Assembly (NCBI RefSeq): GCF_020080835.1
Contig: NC_058158.1
Location: 30,646,305-30,710,304 of the forward strand
Reading direction: 5' to 3'
DNA: 64,000 nt
Source: Cotesia glomerata
Taxonomy: Eukaryota; Arthropoda; Insecta; Hymenoptera; Braconidae
Positions 11,401 to 23,223 of this stretch are shown piece after piece (the first letter of the stretch is position 1; each line of letters starts with the position of its first letter). The position numbers and the translations under genes were made by a program. Below the pieces are notes generated by a model. The model worked only from the letters and a program-made list of their open reading frames with translations. It did no database searches and had not been told where the DNA came from.

Positions 11401-14400
11401 CTCTAAGATATTGCCATCGTTTTTACTATCACTCAAACATTATTTCATCGAGGTTTTTTCAGTACATCTATAAAAAATTTTTCATTATTTTGTGGTTAGT
11501 TAGTTAATTTTCTATTCAAGTTAGTACCCAGAAGACCTAGAAGGTTATTCCGTTGTATTGATTCGGTCTAATATGAAAAGATAAGAGTAATGGGGATGAT
11601 AGCAGATAGGAGTATTGATAGAAAATGATCCGCAATTTAAAAATAATAAACTAACTCCGATACTCTTGACTCAATTATTGACTGCTCAAAGATATTGACT
11701 TCAAAGAACCGACTGTAACATCGACGAGTATCGGTAATCGCATGAATGTATGTATGAAACCGCTATATACAATACATTTATATCCGAGAAGAGAAAGAGA
11801 TAGTATAGAATCGTTGAGGTAATATTGACCATTGATACCGTACCAACGAATTGCTTTTGAAATTAAGTGGACACGTTCAAAGATTCATTGCAAACTTAAA
11901 TCCGATTACCTTGTACTTGCTACTCGATCTATTCTCTAGACTTTAGATTTTATCTCTTTTATATTGACAAGTAACATTGTCGCAGTAGTTACTTTTTTCA
12001 GATATTCATAAATCATTAAATAAAAACATTTGTTTTTATTTTAAATTCTGAGTCGTTTAAGATTATTCATCAATATTATATATTACTTCAACGAAAATTA
12101 AAAAAATTATTTGTCTTTTTTTTACTTGATATATCCGAGTAGAACTGAATTTTATGTAGCTGTTAAAAAAAAAATCGAAGTCAGCATTTTCATTTTGAGA
12201 AATGTTTTCACGCAATAAAGTACTCGGTTACTTTATTAATATATGTATTTATGTGCTTGGTTTGTTAAAATTATTTCAATTTTTGACTGAGTGAAGGATT
12301 AAAATTAAACGCTTGAGAAGTTTTGTAAAGTGAATTAATTTTTTGTGTGAAAAATTTAACGTGTTTTTGGAACTTTTCCATTTAATGTCTCCATCAATAA
12401 TTCTCCATCAATAATTACCTTGGTAGGTATTGTATATTATAAATATGAAGTCATTCTTTCGTTTTACAGTTTTCAACTTCTCTCACTCATTTATGAAGTA
12501 TATAAAGCATGTGACCTGAATAAACTTTTTTTTTAATTTAACGAAGGTACAGTAAATTTTCTCATTTTTTATTCAACAAATGTCAAGTATTACCTCTTCA
12601 AAAAATTAAATATGCAATCATTAAAAAATAATAGTTCGTAAAGACAAAATAATAATACTTATTTTATTTCTAAATGTAATAACTTATTACTAATTATTAC
12701 TAAAAAATAGTAATAAATTATTACTAATAAGTGAAGCAAACAACATTTTAAACTAAGGATGTTTTTCTTCACCAAAAGAAATTATAAATAACTACTTTTA
12801 TGTTTTAAATTGAAATAAAAATTACAAGCTTCTTCACTTAAAAAAAGTAAGTATTTATGAATTACTTAACAAGAAAGATAAAAAAAATTTAATGTGCATA
12901 AAATAAGATCAAGTATTTTTTACTTAAATTTAAGTAGAGAAAAAAATTTAGAGATGAAACTTCGCTTCACTAACTTGTTATTAATTTATATTGTATTATC
13001 TCACATACTTTCAATTAAATTAGAAGGTGAAAGGTTTTTGCAACTATATAAATATTTATAAAGTATTTCACGAAGAAGATTAAGAAGATTTCATTCTCAT
13101 AAGTAAAGTAATGTCGAGTTTTTAGTTCGCTTTTTTATGCGTCGGGTAAAGGTTAATGAGTTTGTGGTAAAAAGAAACAAAAATACAAGATAAAGGTGTT
13201 ATGTATGCTCAGGTGGTTGATGTGAAAGGTGAAGGGATGAAATTAGAGCAAACTAAAGAAAAAAGGTTTGCTTAATTAACTATGCGGCGCATGGAAAAAA
13301 ATTAAAAAGACAAAATGTAAAACTATAAAAGAAAATACTGCTTTAAAAACATACTATCCATTAAATAAAGTATATTTTTATTTTTTTTGGCGATCACAGT
13401 TTATTTGACGCTTTATATAAAGTTTATTCTACTCGGAATTCAACTCGGTTTATTTCTTATTCCGCTGAAAACTCTTTTGTATTACTTGCTCCTATACTTT
13501 CTCGGGTTTTTCACGGCGATTTTATTATTAAATCAAGCCTTAGGTATTATTTCCTAAAAGTTATACGGCGCGTGAATATACTTTACTACTGATTTATTTA
13601 CTTCCTATATAATACACCACTTTTCTCCGCTTAAATTATTCTTTACCTTCCAATATTTCAATATATACCTGTATATTTTTCGCAACACTTCTATAACCTT
13701 GTCAACAGACTATATTTATCTCCATTGTAAAATGTTCACGATAATTTTTATGAAAATTTATTCATGAATTTCACACTGCGAAAAATTTCCGGTAATCGTT
13801 GTAATATAAGAGAAAATTTTTAAAACCGATAAAGTAGTAGGTTACACTTTGTAAGGTATTTTATTTTTTTTTTTTTTTTTATCATAAATAAATTTTTAAT
13901 GGTAAAAAAAGGCAATTGATGCTTTTTGCTGATGAAAAAAAAAAAATTGATATTACTTGGAAAAAAAGTCCTAGCTCATCTCTCCGTATAATCCAATAGT
14001 CTACGTGAATCTATACAAAGGAGTCAGCAATTTTTTTTATATTCTACTTTGCAAGATTTGTAATATGACGGTACTCTCAATTGCTACAAATATTTTTCAT
14101 TTTAACATGCATCGGATAAAAAAATAATTTATTGAAACTTTTTTCAATCATTTTCATGAAACATTTTCAGATTTTCGTATAAAGATGAGTGCATATGTGT
14201 ATCTGAAAATCCTCTTACAACGTCTATGTCAGTAAACTTACAGTCACAATATACACAATGCGGCTCTTAAGGTATTTTAAAAATGCAGCATAGATGATAA
14301 AAATTCCATGAACATATGCTACTCATTTCTCGGAATAAAATGTAAATAATCCAGAAACTAGAAAGCCCTTCTACCACTCTTCCTACCGTAACATCAATCT

Positions 14401-16313
14401 TTACTTAACTACAAATTTACATAAGTATTTACTTAATTAATTGCACTCTTTCAAAAAGGTATTCATGTTTTCTTTCTTTGAAATTAACTCATTAAATTTC
14501 ACACCAAGTTTTAGTTTTTATATTTATATTTATATCTTCACAGTAATCGTCAGTAGACACGGAGGATTTAAAAAAAAATTGCCGATGAATTCTCTGTAAA
14601 GTTTAAAACAGGAAATTGTCCCCTTAACATTTTATGAGTATTTCGCTTAAGAAAAGCTCAATTATCTCTTTCGAATACGACAAACGTTGGACAGATAAGA
14701 TTTAAAAAAAAAACTATTATCATTTCTGTTCCTTGTTCTCAGGATGTCCGTTAGCGTACGACTTTTATACTTTTATTTGCTGCAATTACGAAAATTGTCA
14801 CGATCTCACTTAGACCATTTACTTTAAAAAAATACTTTACTTAAGGTGATATTACAAAATGGCAATTGTATCTATATTTTATACTTTAAATTTATAATAA
14901 TGTCTTACTTTTATCTATAATCGTACAAATTGTCATAAAATCTTAAAAAAAAAAAAAATAAAATAAAATAAAATTATGTGTCCCACTCAACACAATTGAA
15001 ATTTAATGCACAAGATAAAATCTTTTATTTTAAAGAAAATAAAATATAATAATTTGATTTGGCTGAAAATGTTCAACTTTTCCTTCTTAATCCTTTAGAA
15101 AATTTAGTTAAAATTCTTATAAACTCTTTTTGTTGCTTCTTTTCCTCTCCATCTACTTGAATTATAAATACAAAGACACGAAAAAGTATCGTCGAGCAAA
15201 GAATAACGAACAAGTAACTATTAAGGTTTCTTCACGGATCCCGATATAGGTCCCCAGGTGGGAGAATTTGAAAACTAGCGATAGGTTGTTTCCTGGCACG
15301 CGTGCTTGGCATATAATATCACCCGCTAAGACTATGCGTCGTATCCGTGGGCCAGAAACAAGTTTGTCAACACTTGAGAGCTTTCTCGACGGCGTTGCAA
15401 GAATTCCTCGGTAATAATAAAAGACAGGGAATGAAAATAAATAATATAGTACCAAACAAAATCAAATAAAAATTTAAGATCAGGAAAATAAAAATATTGC
15501 AAGGATATATAACTGACGAAGCGCCGTCAGATCAGCCGGATAAAAAAGTGGTCTTCCGTTAGCGCCCTCTATCAGCGGCTCTTTCCACCCACCCTCTCCT
15601 TCGCACTCTCACTCTCATTCTTTCTCTCTCGATGTATATACCACTCGTTTTATTTTTTTTCTCTACCAGCAGACTGCCAGACCATCTATCTCTTTCACTC
15701 AGGCTCGTCTTTCGTTCCCTCATATCCCGGTCCTGCCACTTGGTTTTATTCCACTCGGGTTCCACCTAACACGGGGCGAAAGCTGCCAGATTAAAAGTGG
15801 GTATTCTTTCAAACAACTCCAGCTTCGCGTATACACACCACTGAGCACAACTTACCTCGTTTCTTTATTTATTTTTTTATTTCTTAGCCTCTTTTACTCT
15901 TCACCTGCATCGAGGCCAAAATAAGTGCTCCACACATATCCAATCTTTTAGTTCTTCCTTGCGCTTCCTTTCAGTTCTTTCAGACGCTTTACAATTGCTT
16001 GAAACAAGTCAATCACTTGTGCAATTGTCACTCTACTTTTTTTATTTAATCATATATATTGAATTATCGTTGTCTCAACAATCCCTAGAAATTACTACGC
16101 TCTTTTTTCAACGACCCAATTGCAAAATCGATAATTTTAAGAATTATTCCGGATTCTACCTTGGATGGAAATTTTCAAAATATATATGAACATATCAAGT
16201 CATATAAAGCCGCAAATATGTCTATAATATGAAGATAAGATCGGAATAATAAGCACAAATAAATGAATCAATTTAATTGATATGTTGATAATAGATTGAA
16301 AAGAAAAAAATCA
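5480..16313. other. Ten kilobases of AT-rich non-coding DNA with scattered GC islands
   Basis: No supportable gene, tRNA or complete transposon was seen. Islands of higher G+C lie at about 7090-7260, 7500-7800, 8850-9100, 9930-10200, 11000-11170 and 15160-15960. Short open frames there lack splice context or domain resemblance. Small simple repeats include TATTAG x3 near 8856 and an ATCAAAC-type triplet repeat near 11190. Poly-A/T runs are frequent (7470-7495, 13861-13880). Confidence 0.4.
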
Positions 16314-16719
16314 ATAGTATATTACACACCTAGGGAAGTAAAGTAAGAAATATCTCAGATCACATGTAATTGTCTGAAGCTTTCTTATTTACTTCCCGTG
16401 GAGTGTATACTATTTTTTTGCTCGACGAAGGCAGAAAGGGGCAACTTCGTTTAGCGCAGCAGGCCGAAAGTTGACGCTTTCTGCCCGTCGAGCAAATAGT
16501 ATATTACACATCTAGGGCAGTAAAATAAGAAATGTCTCAAATCACATGTAATTGTTGTCCGAGGCGAAGCCGAGGTCAATAAACATGTGATCTGAGGCTT
16601 TCTTATTTACTGCCCGTGGTGTGTATACTATTTTTCTCCTCGACGGAGGCGGAAAGCGGAATTTTCGTTTAACGCAGCGGGACGAAAGTTGACGCTTTCC
16701 GCCCGGAGGTGAGAAAAAA
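16314..16719. repeat. Tandem dimer of a two-hairpin unit
   Basis: Unit 1 (16314-16495) and unit 2 (16496-16719) are head-to-tail and clearly related. Each holds hairpin A (16314-16413; 16496-16631), whose arms begin ATAGTATATTACACA and end GTGTATACTAT and contain GGGNAGTAAA/TTTACTNCCC. Each then holds hairpin B (16417-16496; 16632-16716), whose arms include CTCGACG and GGCNGAAAG/CTTTCNGCC. Unit 2 hairpin A carries a further loop with GGCGAAGCC, lost from unit 1. Arm G+C is well above the surroundings. There is no open frame and no obvious target duplication. I cannot name the family. Confidence 0.75.
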
Positions 16720-17012
16720 TAATTTAACTGTATATAGGTAGTTTTTACAAACTGGTTAACTCAAGTGCTGCTAATGTTGCTCATAATGGTGTTCTATTTT
16801 CAAAATATTTTTACATTCAATAAAAAATTTAGTTTGTCTAGATAATAATATCTCTCAAAATGGAAGTTAGTTTCATCTCCATTATAGTTTCATCTTTCAT
16901 TGGTTTTAAATTATTGAGCAACAATAATCATTTATCATTGCTCCAATTTCAGCGTTTGACAGTAATTTTTTAATGATTCATTTCGCGTAATTAATCAACT
17001 ATATTACTCTCT

Positions 17013-17150
17013 TAAAATAAATCAGTGGAATTTCATTGACTCCCACCAGTGAATGACAATTTCGCTGGTGAATCAGTAGATTTCACTGATTTAACCAGTG
17101 GACATACCAGTGCGCATATGCGCAGATATTTTGTTCACTGATTCATTTTA
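17013..17150. mobile_element. Small foldback element with a 14-bp central palindrome
   Basis: TAAAATAAATCAGTG (17013-17027) is inverted at 17136-17150 with one mismatch. Several TCACTGATT and CCAGTG words repeat inside. TGCGCATATGCGCA at 17111-17124 is a perfect palindrome. No coding frame. It is probably a short non-autonomous element or its remnant. Confidence 0.45.
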
Positions 17151-18932
17151 GGTACCTTCTTTATTACTTTTTTAGTATAACTAAACTAATAACCTACTTA
17201 ATTGTTGAAAAATTAAAGATTTTTAATCAATTTGATCAACCCTAATCAAATTAACTCAAACTTCCACCTATTGTTGATATTTTTCATGAAAATTACTGTC
17301 ATTTATCCTCATTAACCTTACAATTAATTGTTTTTACGCTAAGTTTGTGGATAATGCATTAAAAAAAAATTGAATTAGCATTCACATTCGAATTTTTTTT
17401 TTCATTTTGTGATTTTGAAAATTGCAATCAAAAATAATTTTAAAATTTTTAATTCTATTAGGATTAAAAAATAAAGTCGTTAATCCTAACTATCTTATTA
17501 AAACTAAATTTGTAATTTGTAATCTCAACACTCGAATTCAAAATTAAATTTTCAACTATTTAGAAATTCCGCAACCCTGTACAAGTCATTTAGCACAAAC
17601 CGTAAAAAGTAGTATAGTGGTAATCTGTCAAGTAATAAACAAACCTCATAATTTCGAGAAGTGTAAAGTCTTAATTGAGACCTGAAGTAGTTGAAAACTC
17701 TAAATTAGACAACACATTATACCAGTAAACTTTTCAAATTGATAACATTATAGAAACGGTCATTTGGTGGCGAGCTGTTCGCCTCAACCAACATACGAGA
17801 TAGTACCTAAATTCTGTGTATGTGGCTTTTGCTCGAATTCTAATCTACCGACCTATCACATTATAACTTAATTAATTAGCTGTCAAATGAAAATTATCAA
17901 CATCGCCAACAATAATTCTAACTCTAACAATCTGTTATATTGATTGACCGATCAACTCAGTAGTATCAAATTACTTAACGCTGATTGATTATCGACAGGT
18001 GGTTTATTTAGTAGCGGAATGGCTCTCGCAAATATATATCACTTTAAAACAAATAAATTACCAGCTTATGTGTATCTTTCGAGGAGTTATTCCAAGTGCC
18101 GCCGGGATGGTATAGTTGGCATATTATTTGGGTGGATTTAGGGGTGAAAAAAAAGCGGACGAGAGGAAAAAAGACTCTTAGAAGAGAAGGATTGCCATGG
18201 ATTTGTGGAAAGTTAAATAATTCATCGTGTCTCCCGTGAGAGACACCCTGGTAGCCTCACCTACTATCAACCAGCTACTCTGTATACCATGCACACAACC
18301 ATCTCCTCTCTTCTCTCTGCACTCTGGTCTGCTGGTACCGACCATTCCTATGGATGCTACAACCCTATTATTCAGCATCTCTCTCCGGCAAACTAAGGTC
18401 TTCCTGTTTCCTGGCACACACTGGTATTCGGGAGTCAAGTCGGGTTCACGAGCAATAGCTGTTGCCGAGAGACCAGTAGTTCGTTGGTTAGTATATAAAC
18501 TCGAAAATACCTTCGGCATATGGATGGTAAGACGCGGCTTTCATTTATTTCCTCCCCGGTCGAGTGCATTTGAAGCGTCGTCCGAGAATAGGAATACGTA
18601 CGCGCTTGACATACCAAGACGAAACAACGGTCAGCATTTTTTATCAACAGAAACCTTTCTTGTAAATGTATCTTCTGGTTTAAAATCTACAATAAAATAA
18701 GCTATAAAAAGTACCTACATATAATAATATAAATACCGGAATTTCTTTTTTTCCACTCAGGAATTTTATATTTTTCGTTTGAACTAAAATTTTTTGTATA
18801 CTCTCTTCTCTTGTTTTTTCTGTTATGTTCTCTTCACTTCTTTTTAGTAAACGTATATATCTTTGATGGAAAATAATTGGAGCGCGACTTTGTCTTTGCT
18901 TTATTTTACTTTACCAGTATTGTATATTATTA

Positions 18933-18970
<38 letters not shown>

Positions 18971-19584
18971 GTAAAGTAGAGTATAAGAAAAAATTTTCTC
19001 GGCTGGTTTATTATATGCCGGATGAAATAAAATATGGCGGGGTGAAGAGGCGATACGGGGTAACCGATTCATAAGAGAGTTGAGTGGTAAAGGAGAGCAA
19101 AAGAGCCAGACGTTTGCTGGTTCGCGACGACGGAATAATGGAAAATATACCGGGGGCGTCGTAAGAAGAATAAGAAGACGAGCAAAAGAAGAAGTTATTC
19201 GAGAATGAGGGGGAAGACTGTTAGCGACACCCACGAGGGCTTTCCTATACAAATGTTGCTTTAAAATAATTGTACTCCTGGCCGAATTGCTCATGGGCTC
19301 TCTCGGTAATTTGAATACACTCTCTTTTAAAATACTCCTCTCGTACCCGAGGGGTTGGATTATGTACATATTATGTGAAAAGGGGATGCTAAAAAATACA
19401 ATCCGCTTATACTTTCTTCACATTTGCGCGTCAGATATTTAAATTATTCAAATTAATTTCGCGAAAATTATATTCTTCCGCGTAGTAGACATTATCAATA
19501 TAATTTAATCGGCTATCTCGTGAATCCATGAGTCCAGCTTTATTTTTAGCCGAATGGTATTCTTTTTTATTATTGCTTCTTATA
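17151..19584. other. Non-coding DNA with GC islands and an ATT microsatellite
   Basis: Higher-GC islands occur at 17760-17860, 18180-18640 and 19000-19370. The 18.2-18.6 kb island is open on both strands (up to about 157 codons without an ATG start), the usual effect of few stop codons in GC-richer DNA. No domain or splice signal makes it a gene. Confidence 0.35.
18925..18969. repeat. ATT trinucleotide microsatellite
   Basis: About 14 near-perfect ATT repeats. It produces spurious poly-Tyr and poly-Asn frames on the two strands. Confidence 0.9.
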
Positions 19585-20821
19585 CACTGAGAGACAATTT
19601 TATTCACAGCGAATAAAAACGCGTATTTGGAATTTCTTTATGTTAGTACTACTTGTCAATAAATATTAATTACATATAAATATCATTTGTTTTGCAGTGA
19701 ATAAAATTTTATTAGTATTTAATAAAATTTTATTAGATACTAATATGTGTTTATTAAAACCACCGCCAGTCTCGCTTTAACGGTAGCCATCTTTAATGCT
19801 GAAGTCAAGGCGTAGAATTTGGAGTTATTGTTTATTAATAGTGAATAAAAATTAAAATAATTATTAAACAGTGAAGAGTGTCTATTAACCAATGGATGTT
19901 TTATCAAAAGAAAGGGATTTAGATGCATTGTGGCCAATTTTTCAACGCATATAAAAATTAAAATTTCTTTAAGTAATTCAATGTATATATGTGTATATTT
20001 ATAACCTACTTGTGGTTAGCCTTATTTGATTTTTAATTTTAATGTCAGCACAAGTGCGAATGCTACCATTATTATATCATGTAGTGATTTTCAATAAAAG
20101 AAAATTTAGTTAAATATAATAAATTCTAATTATTTTTTTATAAATATTCATAACACTGAAGTTAGCCGTCAGCTGTGAATTTTAAAAATTTTTTTAACAA
20201 ATCAATCACAGTAAAAAAATGCTTCTGAAAATTTTCACTTGTAATATTTATTAATTTTCACATGTAGAACTTTTTGATCATATTATTTTTATAATAATTT
20301 AATTGCTATAAAATAAAAAAAAATTTTTTTTAATTTATCTGTCAACTTCAGTGTCATAAATATTTATCTTTAAAAATTAAAAAAAAATTTCTATGTATTT
20401 TCATTATAAAATTCCATTTCCTGATATACATTTTTTAATTTGAAACTATGGATAATCGTCAATAGTTTAACATTATTTGGTGATAATAGATAGATTTATT
20501 ATAAAATTTGTTGACAAACATTTATTAACAAAAAAAACCGATTATGACGTTTTTATCTTATTTTTCATTGATTTCTAAAAAACTAAGTTATTTTGTGTAT
20601 AAATAAAAACGTATTATACACTAATAAACGCGTATTAAATACTAATAAACGTTTATTAAATATTAATAAATACGTATTAAATACTAATAAAATCTCAAAA
20701 CTGGTCCAAATAAAAATTTTATTTGTATTTAATAAATTTTTTATTTGCGCATGAGCCAAATACGTGTTTTACTAAATACAAATAAGCGTTTATTAGTATT
20801 TAATAAAACTGTCTCTCAGTG
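19585..20821. mobile_element. TA-flanked inverted-repeat element, 1.24 kb
   Basis: The left end CACTGAGAGACAATTTTATT and the reverse complement of the right end match at 19 of 20 positions, with TA at 19583-19584 and 20822-20823. The interior has many copies of TTTATTAGTATTTAATA-like words (19690-19760, 20600-20790) and no coding frame. A smaller inverted repeat is nested at 20140-20366. The organisation is that of a non-autonomous Tc1/mariner-type element, with size at the upper end for such elements. Confidence 0.75.
20140..20366. mobile_element. Nested foldback element within 19585-20821
   Basis: ATAAATATTCATAACACTGA near 20140-20159, continuing AGTT, is inverted at 20344-20366 with two mismatches. 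The arms contain ACACTGAAGTT. The 180-bp centre is AT-rich without structure I can name. It is likely a separate insertion or an internal palindrome of the host. Confidence 0.5.
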
Positions 20822-20929
20822 TAATCGATCTTTAACTGCAATTAAATTAACAATTAATGAATAAGAAAATAATGTTTTATTTTAATTGAATCAATTTTAA
20901 ATTAAATTAAAAACTACATTTGAAAAAAA

Positions 20930-21416
20930 ACATTAATTTGACTTAAGAAAAAAATCTTGCGCTAAAAAAATTATTTTGAAAAGTTTCATGGTTTCATGTG
21001 AAGACCGAAAAATTTTGAATTAGGTAAAATTTACTTAAACTAATAAACATTTATCAATTCAAGATTTTATCTATTTGATTGAAGACGATGAAATTCTTCA
21101 AAATTAATCTCTCGGTTCAAGATTTTTCGCTTAAATTAAGTTAATTTTTTTTTTTTTTTCAAATAACTACACAGGAAAGAATTTTTCATTATTAGACTGT
21201 AAAATATTTATGAGACTTGGTGTAAAAAATTTCAACTCAGACCCGATGGAATCATAAAATTGTACCACGAAATGGTTAAAAAAGTAAATACGGCACCGTG
21301 TAAAAAATAAATAAATAAAAATTTTATGCAACAGATATTTCACACCGACATTTTACACTTATGCGGTCGTCAAAAAGTCCTCGGGAACCATTTTCATGCC
21401 TAAATTTTTTTCAGTG
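20930..21416. mobile_element. Remnants of two further inverted-repeat elements
   Basis: Segment 20930-21150 has loosely inverted ends (ATTAATTTGACTTAAG against ATTAACTTAATTTAAG) resembling the CTTGATTTAAG-rich family at 63805-64000. Segment 21170-21416 starts CACAGGAAAGAATTT after TA and ends in the inverse of CACTGAAAAAAATTT, followed by TG. Both are eroded, and the boundaries are approximate. Confidence 0.35.
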
Positions 21417-23183
21417 TGTGTCAGAAAGTCCGTGTTAAAATTTTTTGAGTTAAATATAAGACTTTTATGTGTTAATTTGATACAATTGTGATATTAATAC
21501 GCAGTATGAAATTTTCACAAAATTTTTTTGACGCAATGACGAAAAAATTTCATATTTTGCAATTATTGATTTTTAAATAATAATTTTAATTTGTTACATG
21601 AGTGAATTTATTTTTTCATTATTATTTTTTATATATTTCGAGGCAACATGAAATACAAAATAATTGGTACTATTGAAGTTGGTGAACTGAATACAATTGG
21701 GAGGTTATTGTGAGAGTGATGTAGTGATTACATGATATTGATGGATTTTGAGGTACAATTGATATTCATAGATAGAAATGAATAGACTAATGTCCGTCCA
21801 GTGCATGCCCTTTGATAGAAATCGTACAAACGTACAACAATAACGATAGGAATCCATTGAAGTCATCATACAAAACTATGACATAGCAGTCGTTATAAAA
21901 ACAAACCGCAAAATGGTTCACTGAATTCAAACGGAATGGCACACACGTAAGAATAGAAAAAAGCGAATATCCGAGAATACATCCGTTAATACTCTCCCGG
22001 CCTTTTAATTCTTTAGCTACCTATATTTTTCTTTAAGAATAATGACTTTACCAAGTATTTGACCTACAGATATATAAACTAACTAAATAAATCCTCTGAA
22101 ATAGAGTCTGAAAGCGTATATAAAAAAATATACACAATACCGCCTGCTAAAGACAAAAATAAATTGACGACAGCTTTGAACTGACAAGTAGTTTATTTTT
22201 TTTCGTTACTCCACGCAAGAAAATGAATAGTGAATTATGCTCTGCTGAATAAACAATCAGAAGATAAAGAGACGCGTTAATTAAGGATTTAAATTTTATT
22301 ATTCATTTGTTTGTAAAATTTAATAGTAAAAAAAAAAAAAAATAAAGTTAATATAAAAATTTATTGAGAAAAGATGCCGAAAAATCTTTTTTTTTAAATG
22401 CAGAAAAAAAAATTAAATTGATGGCGTATTATTTTCGGTGATTGCCGATCGGCCAAAATGTTGAGCTTGTAAATATGCAAATTCGAACTGATAACTCTTG
22501 ATACGCAGAAAAAAAGAATACTGGTGTTAGAAAAAAAGAATAACTTTGATTGGAAAAAATATAGAAAAAAAATACATATACGCATATATACATATATGTG
22601 ATGACCGCGTGAGTGCGTTATCGTATAGCGCCTCGAGAGACATTCTGGCAAATTGATTCAGCCCGGTATTTTCGAATGCGATCGTTCAGACGTTATCTCG
22701 AAAAGTTACGATGCAAATGCAAATTCAGTCGAGTGTTATCTAGAGATCTGTATGTGTATGTCTGTATACTGTAGGTGTGCTATCGATCGTTTGATAGGTG
22801 AAGGTAACCAATACTATACTATGCTATATAGTATATAATATAATATCGAGAATATATCAAAGCACCCGGGTTTGGGAATGTAAAAACAGACAAAGATAAA
22901 AATTTGTTTGGTCATAATTTATAATACAATATAATGCTAAATGACCCAGACGTTTTAATGAATCAGCTTATCGAGATTATTAATAGCCAATAATCAATTG
23001 TGAAAGCATACTTGCGGTATTTATGAGCAATCTAGGTGATTCGCTGAATATTTCCCGGCCAAATATTGTGTCAATATGTCACCAGCTTTTCCGTTAAAAG
23101 CATCATTAGCATTTACTCCATATCTATTTATCCTCACATTGCTAATATTATACAATGCCTTCACTATTATATAATATTGTTGC

Positions 23184-23223
<40 letters not shown>

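Noticed and set aside
18227..18700. 157-codon plus-strand open frame overlapped by a 113-codon minus-strand frame
   Set aside because: No ATG at the 5' end (GTG), no splice context, no recognisable domain, and openness on both strands is explained by the local rise in G+C.
18911..19369. 152-codon minus-strand open frame
   Set aside because: Its end is poly-Asn encoded by the ATT microsatellite, and the rest resembles no protein family.
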